This document shows positions 26,580 through 36,845 of a stretch of 64,000 nucleotides of DNA, piece after piece. Position 1 is the first letter of the stretch. Every line of letters begins with the position of its first letter. The notes beneath the pieces are model-generated. The model saw nothing but the letters and a program-made list of their open reading frames with translations. It did no database searches and had not been told where the DNA came from. The DNA comes from KK5 sp034043675 (GTDB lineage: Bacteria; Pseudomonadota; Gammaproteobacteria; Burkholderiales; Burkholderiaceae_C). Where the stretch lies: the NCBI RefSeq assembly GCF_034043675.1, contig NZ_JAXCLA010000012.1, positions 177,399-241,398 of the forward strand, read 5' to 3'. The translations under genes were made by a program, and so were the position numbers.

Positions 26580-29072
26580 ATGCGCGCCCGTTTCATTCCC
26601 ATCAAGCCGATTGCAGCCGCCGCGCTGCTCTGCTGCGCCGCCGTTCACGCCCAGCAGGCGCCGGCCCAGCTGCCCACGGTCGAGGTCGTCAACCTCAGCC
26701 CGCTGCCCGGCCTGGGCGTGCCCAAGGATCAGGTGCCCGCCAACGTGCAGACGGCCACGGCCGTCGATCTCGAACGCCGCCAGGCGCTGGACCTCAGCGA
26801 CTACCTCGGCCGGGCGCTGGGCAGCGTGAACATCAACGCGATGCAGAACAACCCGTTCCAGCCGGACATCAACTTCCGCGGCTTCACCGCCTCGCCGCTG
26901 CTGGGCACGCCGCAGGGCCTGTCGGTGTACCTCGACGGCGTGCGGATGAACCAGCCCTTCGGCGACGTGGTGAGCTGGGACCTGATCCCCAAGTCCGCCA
27001 TCGCCAAGGTGGCGCTGATGCCCGGCAGCAATCCGCTGTTCGGCCTCAACACGCTGGGCGGCGCGCTGGCCGTGCAGACCAAGGACGGCCTCACTGACCC
27101 TGGCAGCTCGGTGCAGATCCTGGGTGGCTCGCACAGCCGCGCGGCGGCCGAGTTCGAGAGCGGCGGCGGTACGGCAGCCTTCAACTGGTTCGTGACCGGC
27201 AACCGCTTCCACGAGCGCGGCTGGCGCGTGGATTCGCCCTCGGACATGAGCCAGATCTTCGGCAAGCTGGGCGGGAAGATCGGCACGGCCGACGTGTCGC
27301 TGAGCCTGGCCGCCGCGTCCAACGACCTGACCGGCAATGGCACGCAGGAGCAGGGCGCGCTGGCGCGCGACTGGAGCAGCGTGTTCACGATCCCCGACAA
27401 CACGAAGAACCGCTCGCAGATGCTGAACCTGCAGGTGAGCCAGCCGCTGTCGCAGACGCTGACCCTGACCGGCAACGCCTACTACCGCCGCATCCACACG
27501 AACACCTTCAACGGTGACCTGAACGACGACGCGGCCGGCGAGTCGCTGTACCAGCCCAATGCGGGCGAGCGCGCGGCGCTGACGGCCGCCGGCTACACCG
27601 GTTTCCCGACCAGCGGCGAGAACGCCGCAAACACGCCCTTCCCGAAATGGCGCTGCATCGCCGCCGTGCTGCTGGGCGACGACGGCGAGCCCTACGAGAA
27701 GTGCAACGGCCTGATCAACCGCACCGAGACCAACCAGCGCAACTACGGCTTCGCGCTGCAGGTCTCGGCCAAGGCCGATGCGCACCTGCTGCTGGCCGGC
27801 GTCGCTTACGACGCCAGCCGCATCCGCTTCAACCAGAGCGCGCAGTTCGGCTACCTGAACCCGGACCGCTCGATCACGCCGCTGGACTCCTATGCCGACG
27901 GCTCGCTGGTGGACGATGACGACCAGCCGGTCGACTCCCGCGTTGACCTCAGCAGCCGCTCGCACACGACCAGCGTCTACGCCAGCGACACGATCACGCT
28001 GAACCCGCAGACCCACCTGACGCTATCCGGCCGCTACAACCGCAATACCGTGCACAACCGCGACGGCCTCAACCCCGGCGGCGGTACCGGCTCGCTGGAC
28101 GGCGACCACACCTTCAGCCACTTCAACCCGGCCATCGGCATCACCTTCGCGCCCAGCCCCGCCTTCGGCGCCTATGCCGGCGTCAACCAGGGCAGCCGCG
28201 CGCCGAGCGCGATCGAACTGGGCTGCGCCGACCCGGCCTCGCCCTGCAAGCTGCCCAACTCCTTCGCCGGCGATCCGCCGCTGAAGCAGGTGATCACGAC
28301 GACGGTCGAGGCCGGCCTGCGCGGCACGGCAGGCGGCCTGGCCTGGAACGTCGGCGTGTTCCGCTCCGACAACAAGGACGACCTGCTGTTCGTCTCCGAC
28401 AACGCCGCCGGCTTCGGCTACTTCCGCAACTTCGGCAAGACACGCCGCCAGGGCCTGGAGCTGGGCCTGTCGGCCAAGCCGGTGGAGTCGCTGACCGTGG
28501 GCGGGAACTTCACCCTGCTGGACGCCACCTACCGCAGCCCCGAGACGGTGGACGGCTCATCGAACAGCAGCAACGACGCGGCGCAGGACGGCTTCCCTGG
28601 CCAGGAGGGCACGATCGAGATCCGCCCCGGCGACCGCATCCCCAACCTGCCGCGTCGCCAGCTCAAGCTCTACGCCGACTGGACGCCCGGCGCGCAGTGG
28701 CACCTGGGCATCGACATGACGGCGATGAGCGGCGCCAACGCACGCGGCAACGAGAACGGCCAGTACCAGGCCGACGGCACCTACTACACGGGCAGCGGCC
28801 GCTCGGCTGGCTACGCGCTGTTCAACCTCGATGCCGACTGGCAGCCCACGCCGAAGGTGAAGCTGTTCGCGCAGATCAGCAACCTGTTCGACCGCAAGTA
28901 CTCGACCGGTGCGCAACTGGGCGGCAACCCGTTCAACGCGGCGGGGAACTACGTCGCCCGGCCGCTGCCGCGCCCCGCCGGCGCGGATGAGTTCCCGGCG
29001 ATCAACGGCACCTTCCTCGCGCCGGGCGCGCCGCGCGCCTTCTTGATCGGCCTGCGCTACAGCTTCGACTGA
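26580..29072 (+). CDS. TonB-dependent receptor
   Basis: An 830-residue outer-membrane receptor: signal peptide (about 1-23, CAAVHAQ), plug domain (about 45-170; DINFRGFTASPLLGTPQGLSVYLDGVRMNQPFGDVV), a long barrel, and a C-terminal aromatic strand GLRYSFD. An Asp/Asn-rich extracellular loop with cysteines (WRCIAAVLLGDDGEPYEKC) lies near residue 355. A GGAGA site precedes the ATG. It is not close to the YncD-like receptor in this window, so it takes a different ligand, which I cannot name. Co-location with the two-component system and Mo dehydrogenase suggests a shared nutrient (inference). Confidence 0.92.
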   Translation: MRARFIPIKPIAAAALLCCAAVHAQQAPAQLPTVEVVNLSPLPGLGVPKDQVPANVQTATAVDLERRQALDLSDYLGRALGSVNINAMQNNPFQPDINFRGFTASPLLGTPQGLSVYLDGVRMNQPFGDVVSWDLIPKSAIAKVALMPGSNPLFGLNTLGGALAVQTKDGLTDPGSSVQILGGSHSRAAAEFESGGGTAAFNWFVTGNRFHERGWRVDSPSDMSQIFGKLGGKIGTADVSLSLAAASNDLTGNGTQEQGALARDWSSVFTIPDNTKNRSQMLNLQVSQPLSQTLTLTGNAYYRRIHTNTFNGDLNDDAAGESLYQPNAGERAALTAAGYTGFPTSGENAANTPFPKWRCIAAVLLGDDGEPYEKCNGLINRTETNQRNYGFALQVSAKADAHLLLAGVAYDASRIRFNQSAQFGYLNPDRSITPLDSYADGSLVDDDDQPVDSRVDLSSRSHTTSVYASDTITLNPQTHLTLSGRYNRNTVHNRDGLNPGGGTGSLDGDHTFSHFNPAIGITFAPSPAFGAYAGVNQGSRAPSAIELGCADPASPCKLPNSFAGDPPLKQVITTTVEAGLRGTAGGLAWNVGVFRSDNKDDLLFVSDNAAGFGYFRNFGKTRRQGLELGLSAKPVESLTVGGNFTLLDATYRSPETVDGSSNSSNDAAQDGFPGQEGTIEIRPGDRIPNLPRRQLKLYADWTPGAQWHLGIDMTAMSGANARGNENGQYQADGTYYTGSGRSAGYALFNLDADWQPTPKVKLFAQISNLFDRKYSTGAQLGGNPFNAAGNYVARPLPRPAGADEFPAINGTFLAPGAPRAFLIGLRYSFD

Positions 29073-29121
29073 CCTACGCGAAGACGCGCTTTCCGCTGAC
29101 AAGGCTCCTCGGGGCTCGGGT

Positions 29122-29153
29122 GCGCCGTTTGCTGCTGCGGCAGCGAACGGCGC
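29122..29153 (+). terminator. Hairpin after the TonB receptor gene
   Basis: Arms GCGCCGTT (29122-29129) and AACGGCGC (29146-29153) with further pairing of GCTG/CAGC inside form a near-perfect stem 50 nt after the receptor stop. There is no T run, so it may be a terminator or an mRNA-stabilising structure upstream of the small gene at 29181. Confidence 0.4.
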
Positions 29154-29180
29154 GGTGCCGTGCTCCAAAAGGAAAACATC

Positions 29181-29339
29181 ATGAGCCTTGGTTTCATCAT
29201 CCTGATCGTGGTCATCCTGATGCTGATCGGCGCGATCCCCACCTGGCCTCACAGCCGCGGCTGGGGCTACGGCCCGAGCGGTGGCCTGGGCCTGATCCTG
29301 CTGATCTTGCTGATCCTGCTGTTGATGGGACGGATCTAG
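29181..29339 (+). CDS. DUF3309-family small membrane protein
   Basis: A 52-residue protein: a first hydrophobic helix (MSLGFIILIVVILMLIGAIPTWP), a short polar turn with HSRGWGYGPSGG, and a second hydrophobic helix (LGLILLILLILLLMGRI). The pattern, including the PTWPHSRxWGYxPSGG turn, is that of DUF3309, common as small stress-related membrane proteins in Proteobacteria. An AAAAGGA ribosome site lies just upstream. No function is known. Confidence 0.85.
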   Translation: MSLGFIILIVVILMLIGAIPTWPHSRGWGYGPSGGLGLILLILLILLLMGRI

Positions 29340-29382
29340 CCGCTAGAGTCGGTAGCACCCGCCACCAGAAGGAGACAGCACG

Positions 29383-29862
29383 ATGACGAGCAAGAACACC
29401 ATCTGCCTGTGGTTCGACGGCACCGCGCTCGAAGCCGCCGAGTTCTACGCCAGGACCTTTCCCGACAGCAAGGTGGGCGCGGTCCACTACGCGCCGGGCG
29501 ACTATCCCGACGGCAAGCAGGGCAATGTGCTGACGGTGGATTTCACCGTCGCCGGCATCCCCTGCGTGGGCCTCAACGGCGGGCCCCAGTTTCCGCACAC
29601 CGAGGCCTTCTCCTTCCAGATCTCCACTGAGGATCAGGCCGAGACCGACCGCCTGTGGAACGCCATCGTCGGCAACGGCGGCCAGGAGAGCGCCTGTGGC
29701 TGGTGCAAGGACCGCTGGGGCCTGAACTGGCAGATCACGCCGCGCGTGCTGGTGGAAGGCGTCACCAGCCCGGATCCCGCCGTGGCGAAGCGGGTGTTCA
29801 ACGCGATGATGACGATGAGGAAGATCGATATCGCGACGATCGAGGCAGCGCGCAAGGGCTGA
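29383..29862 (+). CDS. VOC/PhnB-like protein (glyoxalase fold)
   Basis: A 159-residue protein of the PhnB/YjdN type, often labelled 3-demethylubiquinone-9 3-methyltransferase-like. The N-terminal NTICLWFDGTALEAAEFYARTFPDSKVGAV and the FSFQISTEDQAETDRLWNAIVGNGGQESACGWCKDRWGLNWQITPR block are diagnostic. The fold is a pair of beta-alpha-beta-beta-beta units, which bind metal or small ligands in relatives. A GAAGGAGA site precedes the ATG. Substrate unknown. Confidence 0.9.
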   Translation: MTSKNTICLWFDGTALEAAEFYARTFPDSKVGAVHYAPGDYPDGKQGNVLTVDFTVAGIPCVGLNGGPQFPHTEAFSFQISTEDQAETDRLWNAIVGNGGQESACGWCKDRWGLNWQITPRVLVEGVTSPDPAVAKRVFNAMMTMRKIDIATIEAARKG

Positions 29863-29869
29863 GGTTTCT

Positions 29870-31240
29870 CTAGCCGCCGGCCGAGGTCTCCACCGCATTG
29901 GCCACCGCCTGCAGCGCGCGGGCGCAGTCCTCGCGCGTCAGGTCGCCGCCGAGACACAGGCGCAGGCCCTCGGGCGGCTGGCGATCGGTAGAGAACGCGC
30001 TGCCGGCCACGGCGGCGACACCGATGCCGCGCAGTTGCGCGGCCATGGCGCTCGCATCGGTGTTCTCGGGCAGCGGCAGCCAGGCGTGGAAGCCTTGCGG
30101 ATGGGTGCGGATGCCCAGCGGCCCGAGTCGTTCGCGCAGCAGCGTGCTGCGCCAGGCGCATTCGGCGCGCACGGCGTCGAGCACCTCGGTGCCGTGGCCA
30201 TCGGCCAGCCAGTGGGCCATCACCGCGTTGATGAAGGGCGAGGCCATCACCGAGGTGGCCCGCAGCGCGCCGGCCACGCGCTGGTGGGCGGCATGGCCTG
30301 GTGTCAGCACGTAGGCCGTGCGCAGGCCCGCGCCGAGCCACTTGGACATGCCGGTGATGTAGTAGCTCAGCGCCGGCGCGAAATCGGCCAGCGGCGGCGG
30401 CGCGGCGACCGGCAGCATGCCGTAGGCGTCGTCCTCGATGATGGGCACGCTGTAGCGCAGCGCGACGTCGGCGATCTGCTCGCGGCGGCGGATCGGCAGG
30501 CTGGCGGTGGTCGGGTTGTGCAGGTTCGGGCACAGGTAGAGCGCGCCGACCGGCGTGGTCTTGCAGGCCGCCTCGAAGGCCTCCGGCAGCAGGCCCTGCT
30601 CGTCCATCTCCAGCGGCTGCAGCTGCGTGCCGAGTTGCGCGGCGATCGCCTTCAGACCCGGATAGACGAGGCTCTCCACGCACAGGCTCTGCCCGGGCCG
30701 CACCAGCATCGAGACCAGGGCCAGCAGCGCGGCATGGATGCCCGGCGCGATCAGCAGCCGCTCGGGCGCCGCGTCCGGCACCCACTGGCGCAGCCAGCCG
30801 GCGGCGAGCTCGCGGTCGCGCGCGGTGCCGCCGAAGTCCTGGTAGCGCATCAGCTCGTGCAGCGGCGCGGCGGTGATCGCCTCGGCGGCCGCCTGCTGCA
30901 GCTTCTGCATGGCCGGGTGGTCCTCGATCTCCGGCGGCAGGTTCATCGTCATCTCGGCACCGGTGCCGGCGCGCAGCGGCAGGCCGATGAAGGAGCCGCG
31001 CACGTAGGAGCCCAGGCCCGGCCGCGAGGCGATCAGGCCGCGGTCCCGCGCCTCGGCGAAGCCGCGCACCACGGTCGTGTAGTTCAGGTGCAGCCGCCCG
31101 GCCAGCTCGCGCAGCGGCGGCAGGCGTTCGCGCGGCGCGAGCCGGCCCTGCTGCAGGTCCTCGGCGATCAGCTCGGGGATCAGCAGGTAGGCCGGCAGCG
31201 TGCTGCTCTGCAGGCGGGGGATCCAGTGGGAGAAGGGCAT
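29870..31240 (-). CDS. MocR-type GntR/aminotransferase fusion regulator
   Basis: A 456-residue PLP-dependent regulator. An N-terminal GntR winged helix (about 10-80; LAPRERLPPLRELAGRLHLNYTTVVRGFAEARDRGLI) is joined to an aminotransferase class I domain (about 115-450) with the PLP lysine in YITGMSKWLGAGLRTAYV and the Asp in PIIEDDAYGML. MocR proteins usually control a neighbouring gene set and bind direct repeats. Its divergent position makes it a likely regulator of the Nit1C cluster, though such a link is not part of the standard Nit1C description. Confidence 0.9.
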   Translation of the reverse strand: MPFSHWIPRLQSSTLPAYLLIPELIAEDLQQGRLAPRERLPPLRELAGRLHLNYTTVVRGFAEARDRGLIASRPGLGSYVRGSFIGLPLRAGTGAEMTMNLPPEIEDHPAMQKLQQAAAEAITAAPLHELMRYQDFGGTARDRELAAGWLRQWVPDAAPERLLIAPGIHAALLALVSMLVRPGQSLCVESLVYPGLKAIAAQLGTQLQPLEMDEQGLLPEAFEAACKTTPVGALYLCPNLHNPTTASLPIRRREQIADVALRYSVPIIEDDAYGMLPVAAPPPLADFAPALSYYITGMSKWLGAGLRTAYVLTPGHAAHQRVAGALRATSVMASPFINAVMAHWLADGHGTEVLDAVRAECAWRSTLLRERLGPLGIRTHPQGFHAWLPLPENTDASAMAAQLRGIGVAAVAGSAFSTDRQPPEGLRLCLGGDLTREDCARALQAVANAVETSAGG

Positions 31241-31317
31241 CGGCGAAGGCGTTGGCGGGTCAGCTCGGATGAGCAGTTAGTGTGCCCGCGGCAAGGCTGA
31301 TCGGATCGCCGTGCACG

Positions 31318-31355
31318 GGTGCAAGCCGGTGCATGGTTTCCATTGATCGGGTGCA
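31318..31355. promoter_or_regulatory. Phased GGTGCA direct repeats (candidate MocR operator)
   Basis: GGTGCA occurs three times in the same orientation, at 31318-31323, 31328-31333 and 31350-31355. Steps are 10 and 22 bp, about one and two helical turns. Two ATTGATCG copies (31342-31349 and 31355-31362) overlap the last repeat. MocR regulators such as GabR and PdxR bind direct repeats, so this is a natural candidate site. It lies 78 nt from the regulator start and about 125 nt upstream of the sigma-54-like promoter. Confidence 0.45.
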
Positions 31356-31480
31356 TTGATCGCATCGCGGCGGGGCCGTCTTGGTGCGGCGGCCCGCGGG
31401 GCCGGGGCCTGCACCGTGAGCGTGCCTGACCGCATGACGCCCCTTTGATCGGATCTTGATGGAGCGCCGCCGCGCCCGCG

Positions 31481-31496
31481 TGGCACGGCTGTCGCA
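31481..31496 (+). promoter_or_regulatory. Sigma-54-type promoter upstream of the Nit1C cluster
   Basis: TGGCACG-N4-TCGCA matches the -24/-12 consensus TGGCACG-N4-TTGCA with one mismatch. GG (31482-31483) and GC (31494-31495) have the required 10-nt separation. Transcription would begin near 31507, about 50 nt before the first Nit1C gene. Sigma-54 control would fit nitrogen-starvation induction through NtrC; a clear paired NtrC site is not visible. Confidence 0.55.
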
Positions 31497-31557
31497 AAGA
31501 GGATGGCACCGGCCGATCGGCGCCGGCCTTTCCTCCTCAAGCACAAGGACCACCGCC

Positions 31558-32979
<1,422 letters not shown>

Positions 32980-32990
<11 letters not shown>

Positions 32991-34113
32991 ACATGCCGTT
33001 TCCGGTGTCGCCGCCAGCGTGGACGCTCGCGCACTGATGACCGAGCTGCAGTCGCAAGGCCTGCGCCTGCTGGACCCGAGCGCCGGCGCGCCGAGCCGCC
33101 GCGGCGGCGCCGGGCCCTCGGACCACAAGGCCGTCACCGTCGATGGCGTGACGGTGATGGTGCCCGTCCACACCGGCAGTGCCTTCGCCTCGCCCTTCGT
33201 GGCCGAGGCGCCCGGCCCCGACGGCCGCAGCCTGCTGCGCAAGGGCAGCATCCCGATCGCCAGCATCGCCTTCCCGCGGCAGCCGCGCTTCTACGGGCGC
33301 GCGACGGCAGACGGCATTCCCTACTCGCAGATCGCCACCCTGCACGGGGCGGACGTGCTGGCCACCACCGTGCTGCAGACCTGCATCCGCTACGAAAGCC
33401 GGCGCAAAGCCTGCCGCTTCTGCGCGATCGGCCAGTCGCTGGCGGCGGGCCGCACGATCGCCCGCAAGACGCCGGCGCAGCTGGCCGAGGTGGCGAAGGC
33501 TGCCGTCGAGCTGGACGGCGTGCGCCACATGGTGATGACCACCGGCACGCCGCCCACGCCGGACCGCGGCGCCGCGCTGCTGTGCGAGAGCGCCGCGGCC
33601 GTGCGCGCGGCCGTGGACCTGCCGATCCAGGCCCAGTGTGAGCCGCCCGACACCGATGCCTGGTTCCAGCGCCTGAAGGACGCCGGCGTGGACACGCTGG
33701 GCATGCACATCGAGGTGGTCGGCGAGGACCTGCGCCGGCAGCTGCTGCCGGGCAAGTCCGAGGTGCCGATGGCGCGCTACTGGGAGGCCTTCGAGGCGGC
33801 CGTGGCGGTGTTCGGCCGCGGCCAGGTCAGCACCTACCTGCTGGCCGGCCTGGGCGACAGCGCCGTGGAACTGCTGGCCGCCAGCGAGCGCCTGCTGGCG
33901 CTGGGCGTCTACCCCTTCGTCGTGCCTTTCGTGCCGATCAGCGGCACGCCGCTGGAGGACCATCCCGCCCCGTCGGCCGAGTTCATGCGCAGCGTGCTGG
34001 AGCCGCTGGGCCGCCGCACCGCCGCTGCGGGCCTGCGGGCCACCGACATCAAGGCCGGCTGTGGCCGCTGCGCCGCCTGCTCGACCTTGTCGCGCTACGA
34101 GGAGGCCGCGTGA
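32980..34113 (+). CDS. MSMEG_0568-family radical SAM protein (Nit1C)
   Basis: A 377-residue radical SAM enzyme of the Nit1C cluster. The iron-sulfur motif is CIRYESRRKACRFC, i.e. CX9CX2C rather than the classic CX3CX2C; this spacing appears to be normal for the family. The barrel follows, and a C-terminal cysteine group (KAGCGRCAACSTL) may hold an extra cluster. The reaction is unknown. A GGAGG site inside the nitrilase 3' end drives its start. Confidence 0.92.
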
Positions 34114-34676
34114 TGCTGACGACAACCGCCCCGTTGTGCGAGCTGCAGCCCGACTACCGCCCGCGCCAGTTCCGCGTGCAGTGGGCCAGCGACCCGTGGA
34201 TGCAGCGCCAGGCGCATGCGCTGCGGCGGCAGGTGTTCTGCCGTGAGCAAGGCCTGTTCGGCGGCGTCGACGATGCCGACGAGATCGACGCCGGCGCGCA
34301 CAGCCTGGTCGCGCTCTCCTGCCTGGCCGGCGAGGCCGACGAGGCGATCGGCACCGTGCGCATCCATGCGGCGGCACCGGGCCTCTGGTGGGGCTCGCGC
34401 CTGGCGGTGCGCGAAGACTGGCGCACGCACCGCGGCCTGGGCAGCACGCTGATCCGGCTGGCTGTCAGCAGCGCCCACGCGCTCGGCTGCGAGACCTTTC
34501 TGGCTCATGTGCAGGCGCAGAACGTAGAGCTGTTCCAGCGCCTGCACTGGGCCGTGCGCGACGAGATGGAACTGCACGGCCGGCCGCACGCCCTGATGCA
34601 GGCTGACCTTGCCCACTATCCGCCCTGCCGCACGCCCTACGCGGGCTACGTGATCGCCGACGGAGGTCGCGGATGA
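34113..34676 (+). CDS. MSMEG_0567/Sll0786-family N-acetyltransferase (Nit1C)
   Basis: A 187-residue GNAT-fold protein: RQVFCREQGLFGGVDDADEIDAGAHSLVAL early, the acetyl-CoA loop region VREDWRTHRGLGSTLIRLAVSSAHALGC (about 105-130) and a terminal FQRLHWAVRDEMELHGRPHALMQADL. The substrate is unknown. The ATG at 34113 overlaps the radical SAM stop by 1 nt and has GAGGAGG 8 nt upstream; a GTG one codon earlier is possible. Confidence 0.9.
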   Translation: MLTTTAPLCELQPDYRPRQFRVQWASDPWMQRQAHALRRQVFCREQGLFGGVDDADEIDAGAHSLVALSCLAGEADEAIGTVRIHAAAPGLWWGSRLAVREDWRTHRGLGSTLIRLAVSSAHALGCETFLAHVQAQNVELFQRLHWAVRDEMELHGRPHALMQADLAHYPPCRTPYAGYVIADGGRG

Positions 34677-35668
34677 GCACCCCGCTGCAGGCCCTGGTGG
34701 ATGCGCTGCGTGCGAGCCGCGGCTTCGCGCACAAGCGCGACATCGCCGCCGTGCTGCCGGCGCTGGACGATGCCGCGCCGGCCGGCGTGCCCAACGGCGA
34801 CGACTGCGCGGTGCTGCCGCTGCCCGCGGGCCTCGGCTACCAGCTGCTGGCCATCGAAGGCCTGGTGCCGGACTTCGTCGCGGCGCTGCCCTGGTTCGCC
34901 GGCTACAGCGCGGTGATGGTCAACCTGAGCGACATCGCCGCGATGGGCGGCCGGGCCACGGGCGTCGTCGATGCGCTGTGGGCGCGCGACGAGCAACAGG
35001 CCGGCGAACTGCTGGCCGGCATGCGCGCCGCGGCCGAGCGCTACGGCGTGCCGCTGCTCGGCGGCCACACGAATCTGCGGGCCAAGGACGGGCAACTGGC
35101 CGTGGCCGTGCTGGGCCACGCGAAGCGCCTGATCAGCAGCTTCGATGCGCGGCCCGGCGAGCGGCTGCTGGCCGCCGTGGATCTGCGCGGCCGCTGGCAG
35201 GGCGAACATCCGTTCTGGAACGCCTCGACCGACGTGGCCGATGCGGCACGCCTGCGCGGCGACCTGGCGCTGCTGCCCGAGCTGGCCGAGGCCGGGCTCG
35301 TGCGTGCCGGCAAGGACATCAGCATGGCCGGCGTGCTGGGCAGCCTGCTGATGCTGCTCGAATGCTCGGGCGTGGGCGCGCGCGTGGACCTCACGCAACT
35401 GCCGCGGCCCGAGGGCGCCGCATGGCTGCGCTGGCTCTGCGCTTTCCCGAGCTATGGCTTCGTGCTGAGCGTGGCGCCCGCCTGCGTGGCCGATGTGCAG
35501 GCGCGCTTCGCGGCGCGCGGCCTTGCCTGCGCCGACATCGGCGGCGTCGAGCCCGGCACGCGGCTGCGCGTCGCGCTGGACGGCGAGGAGGCGCTGCTGT
35601 GGGACCTGGCCGAGGCCCCGTTCATCGGCGCCCGCCCGGCCGGGCTGCCGACTCGGACCGCCGCATGA
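34673..35668 (+). CDS. Sll0787-family AIR-synthase-like protein (Nit1C)
   Basis: A 331-residue member of the PurM/ThiL/SelD-like ATP-binding superfamily. The N-terminal NGDDCAVLPLP and MVNLSDIAAMGGRATGVVDALW motifs are the metal and ATP sites; AGKDISMAGVLGSLLMLLECSGVGARVDL is the conserved C-terminal-domain start. In Nit1C clusters this protein is invariant, and it probably phosphorylates or activates a small substrate. It overlaps both neighbours by 4 nt. Confidence 0.92.
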   Translation: MSTPLQALVDALRASRGFAHKRDIAAVLPALDDAAPAGVPNGDDCAVLPLPAGLGYQLLAIEGLVPDFVAALPWFAGYSAVMVNLSDIAAMGGRATGVVDALWARDEQQAGELLAGMRAAAERYGVPLLGGHTNLRAKDGQLAVAVLGHAKRLISSFDARPGERLLAAVDLRGRWQGEHPFWNASTDVADAARLRGDLALLPELAEAGLVRAGKDISMAGVLGSLLMLLECSGVGARVDLTQLPRPEGAAWLRWLCAFPSYGFVLSVAPACVADVQARFAARGLACADIGGVEPGTRLRVALDGEEALLWDLAEAPFIGARPAGLPTRTAA

Positions 35669-36825
35669 AGATCGCGCTGCTGACCCACTCGCTGCGCCCG
35701 CGCGGCGGCGTCATCCACACGCTGGAGCTGGCCGACGCGCTCGCTGCGCGCGGCCACGCGGTGACCGTGATCGCTGCGGCCGAGCCGGGCGAGCAGCCCT
35801 TTCGCGCGGTGCGCCACACGCTTGCCGTGATCCGCCTGCCCGCACTCGCGGCCGAGCTCGTCACCCAGGTGCGCCAGCGCATCGACTGCCTCACCGAGGC
35901 CTTGCCTTCGCTGCTGGCCGACGGCGATTTCGACATCGCGCACACGCAGGACAGCCTCGGCGGCAATGCGCTGGCGAGCTTGCGCGAGCAGGGCCGGCTG
36001 GCGCTGCCCTGGCTGCGCACGATCCATCATCTGGACGTCTTCGAGCAGCCGGTGTTGAACGCCTGGCAGGACCGTGCCTGGCGCCGGGCCGACGGCATCG
36101 CCTGCGTCAGCGACGACTGGCTGGCGCGGCTGCGCGCGCAGGCCGGCGGCGTGCCGGTGGAGCGCATGTTCAATGGCGTCGATCTTCGGCGTTATGGGCC
36201 GCAGCCGGTGCCGGGCGACGACGAGCGCTTGGCCGCATTGGGCCTGGCGCCCGACGGCGGGCCGGTGTGCCTGTTGGTCGGCGGCGTCGAGGCACGCAAG
36301 AACACCGTGCGGCTGCTGCAGGCCTTCGCGCAGTTGCGGCGCGAGGACCCCGCTTGGCGCGCGTCGACCCTCGTCATCGCCGGCGGCGCCAGCATGCTGG
36401 ACCACGGAGCCGCCCGCCGCGCCTGGGACGAAGCGCTGCAGTCGCTGGGCCTCGATGAAGGCCCAGGCCGCCCGGTGCTGCGCACGGGGCCGCTGCCCGA
36501 CGAAGCTTTGCCGGCGCTGATGCGCCGCGCCGCGGTGCTGGCGATGCCTTCGCTGGTCGAGGGCTTCGGACTCGTCGCGCTGGAGGCGCTGGCCTGCGGC
36601 ACGCCGGTGCTGGTCTCGCGCCGGCCGCCGTTCACCGAACACCTGGCCGACGAGCCGACCGTCGCCTGGTGCGAGCCGGAAGACGTCGGCTCGATCGCCG
36701 CCGGCCTGCGCGAGGCGCTGGGCCTGCCCCGTCCGACTGCCATGCCGCGCGTCTGCATCGACCACGGCTGGGATCGCAGTGCGCGGCTGCACGAGGACTG
36801 GTACCGCCGCGCCCTCATCCACTGA
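35665..36825 (+). CDS. MSMEG_0565-family glycosyltransferase (Nit1C)
   Basis: A 386-residue GT4 glycosyltransferase: MKIALLTHSLRPRGGVIHTLELADALAARGH at the start, donor-site region NGVDLRRYGPQPV, and the E-x7-E type signature in PSLVEGFGLVALEALACGTPVL. It is a fixed part of Nit1C clusters; the glycosylated product is not known. The start overlaps the AIR-like stop as ATGA. Confidence 0.92.
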   Translation: MKIALLTHSLRPRGGVIHTLELADALAARGHAVTVIAAAEPGEQPFRAVRHTLAVIRLPALAAELVTQVRQRIDCLTEALPSLLADGDFDIAHTQDSLGGNALASLREQGRLALPWLRTIHHLDVFEQPVLNAWQDRAWRRADGIACVSDDWLARLRAQAGGVPVERMFNGVDLRRYGPQPVPGDDERLAALGLAPDGGPVCLLVGGVEARKNTVRLLQAFAQLRREDPAWRASTLVIAGGASMLDHGAARRAWDEALQSLGLDEGPGRPVLRTGPLPDEALPALMRRAAVLAMPSLVEGFGLVALEALACGTPVLVSRRPPFTEHLADEPTVAWCEPEDVGSIAAGLREALGLPRPTAMPRVCIDHGWDRSARLHEDWYRRALIH

Positions 36826-36845
36826 ACCGAAAGGACACCCTCTCC

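Noticed and set aside
26215..26829. Open frames across the 26.2-26.5 kb inverted repeats
   Set aside because: Frames run through the repeat arms and into the TonB receptor in the wrong frame; no gene signature.
31311..31333. NtrC site in the Nit1C promoter region (TGCAC...GTGCA)
   Set aside because: TGCAC and GTGCA halves are present but the spacer is 12 rather than 7, so it does not match the NtrC consensus; the direct-repeat reading fits better.
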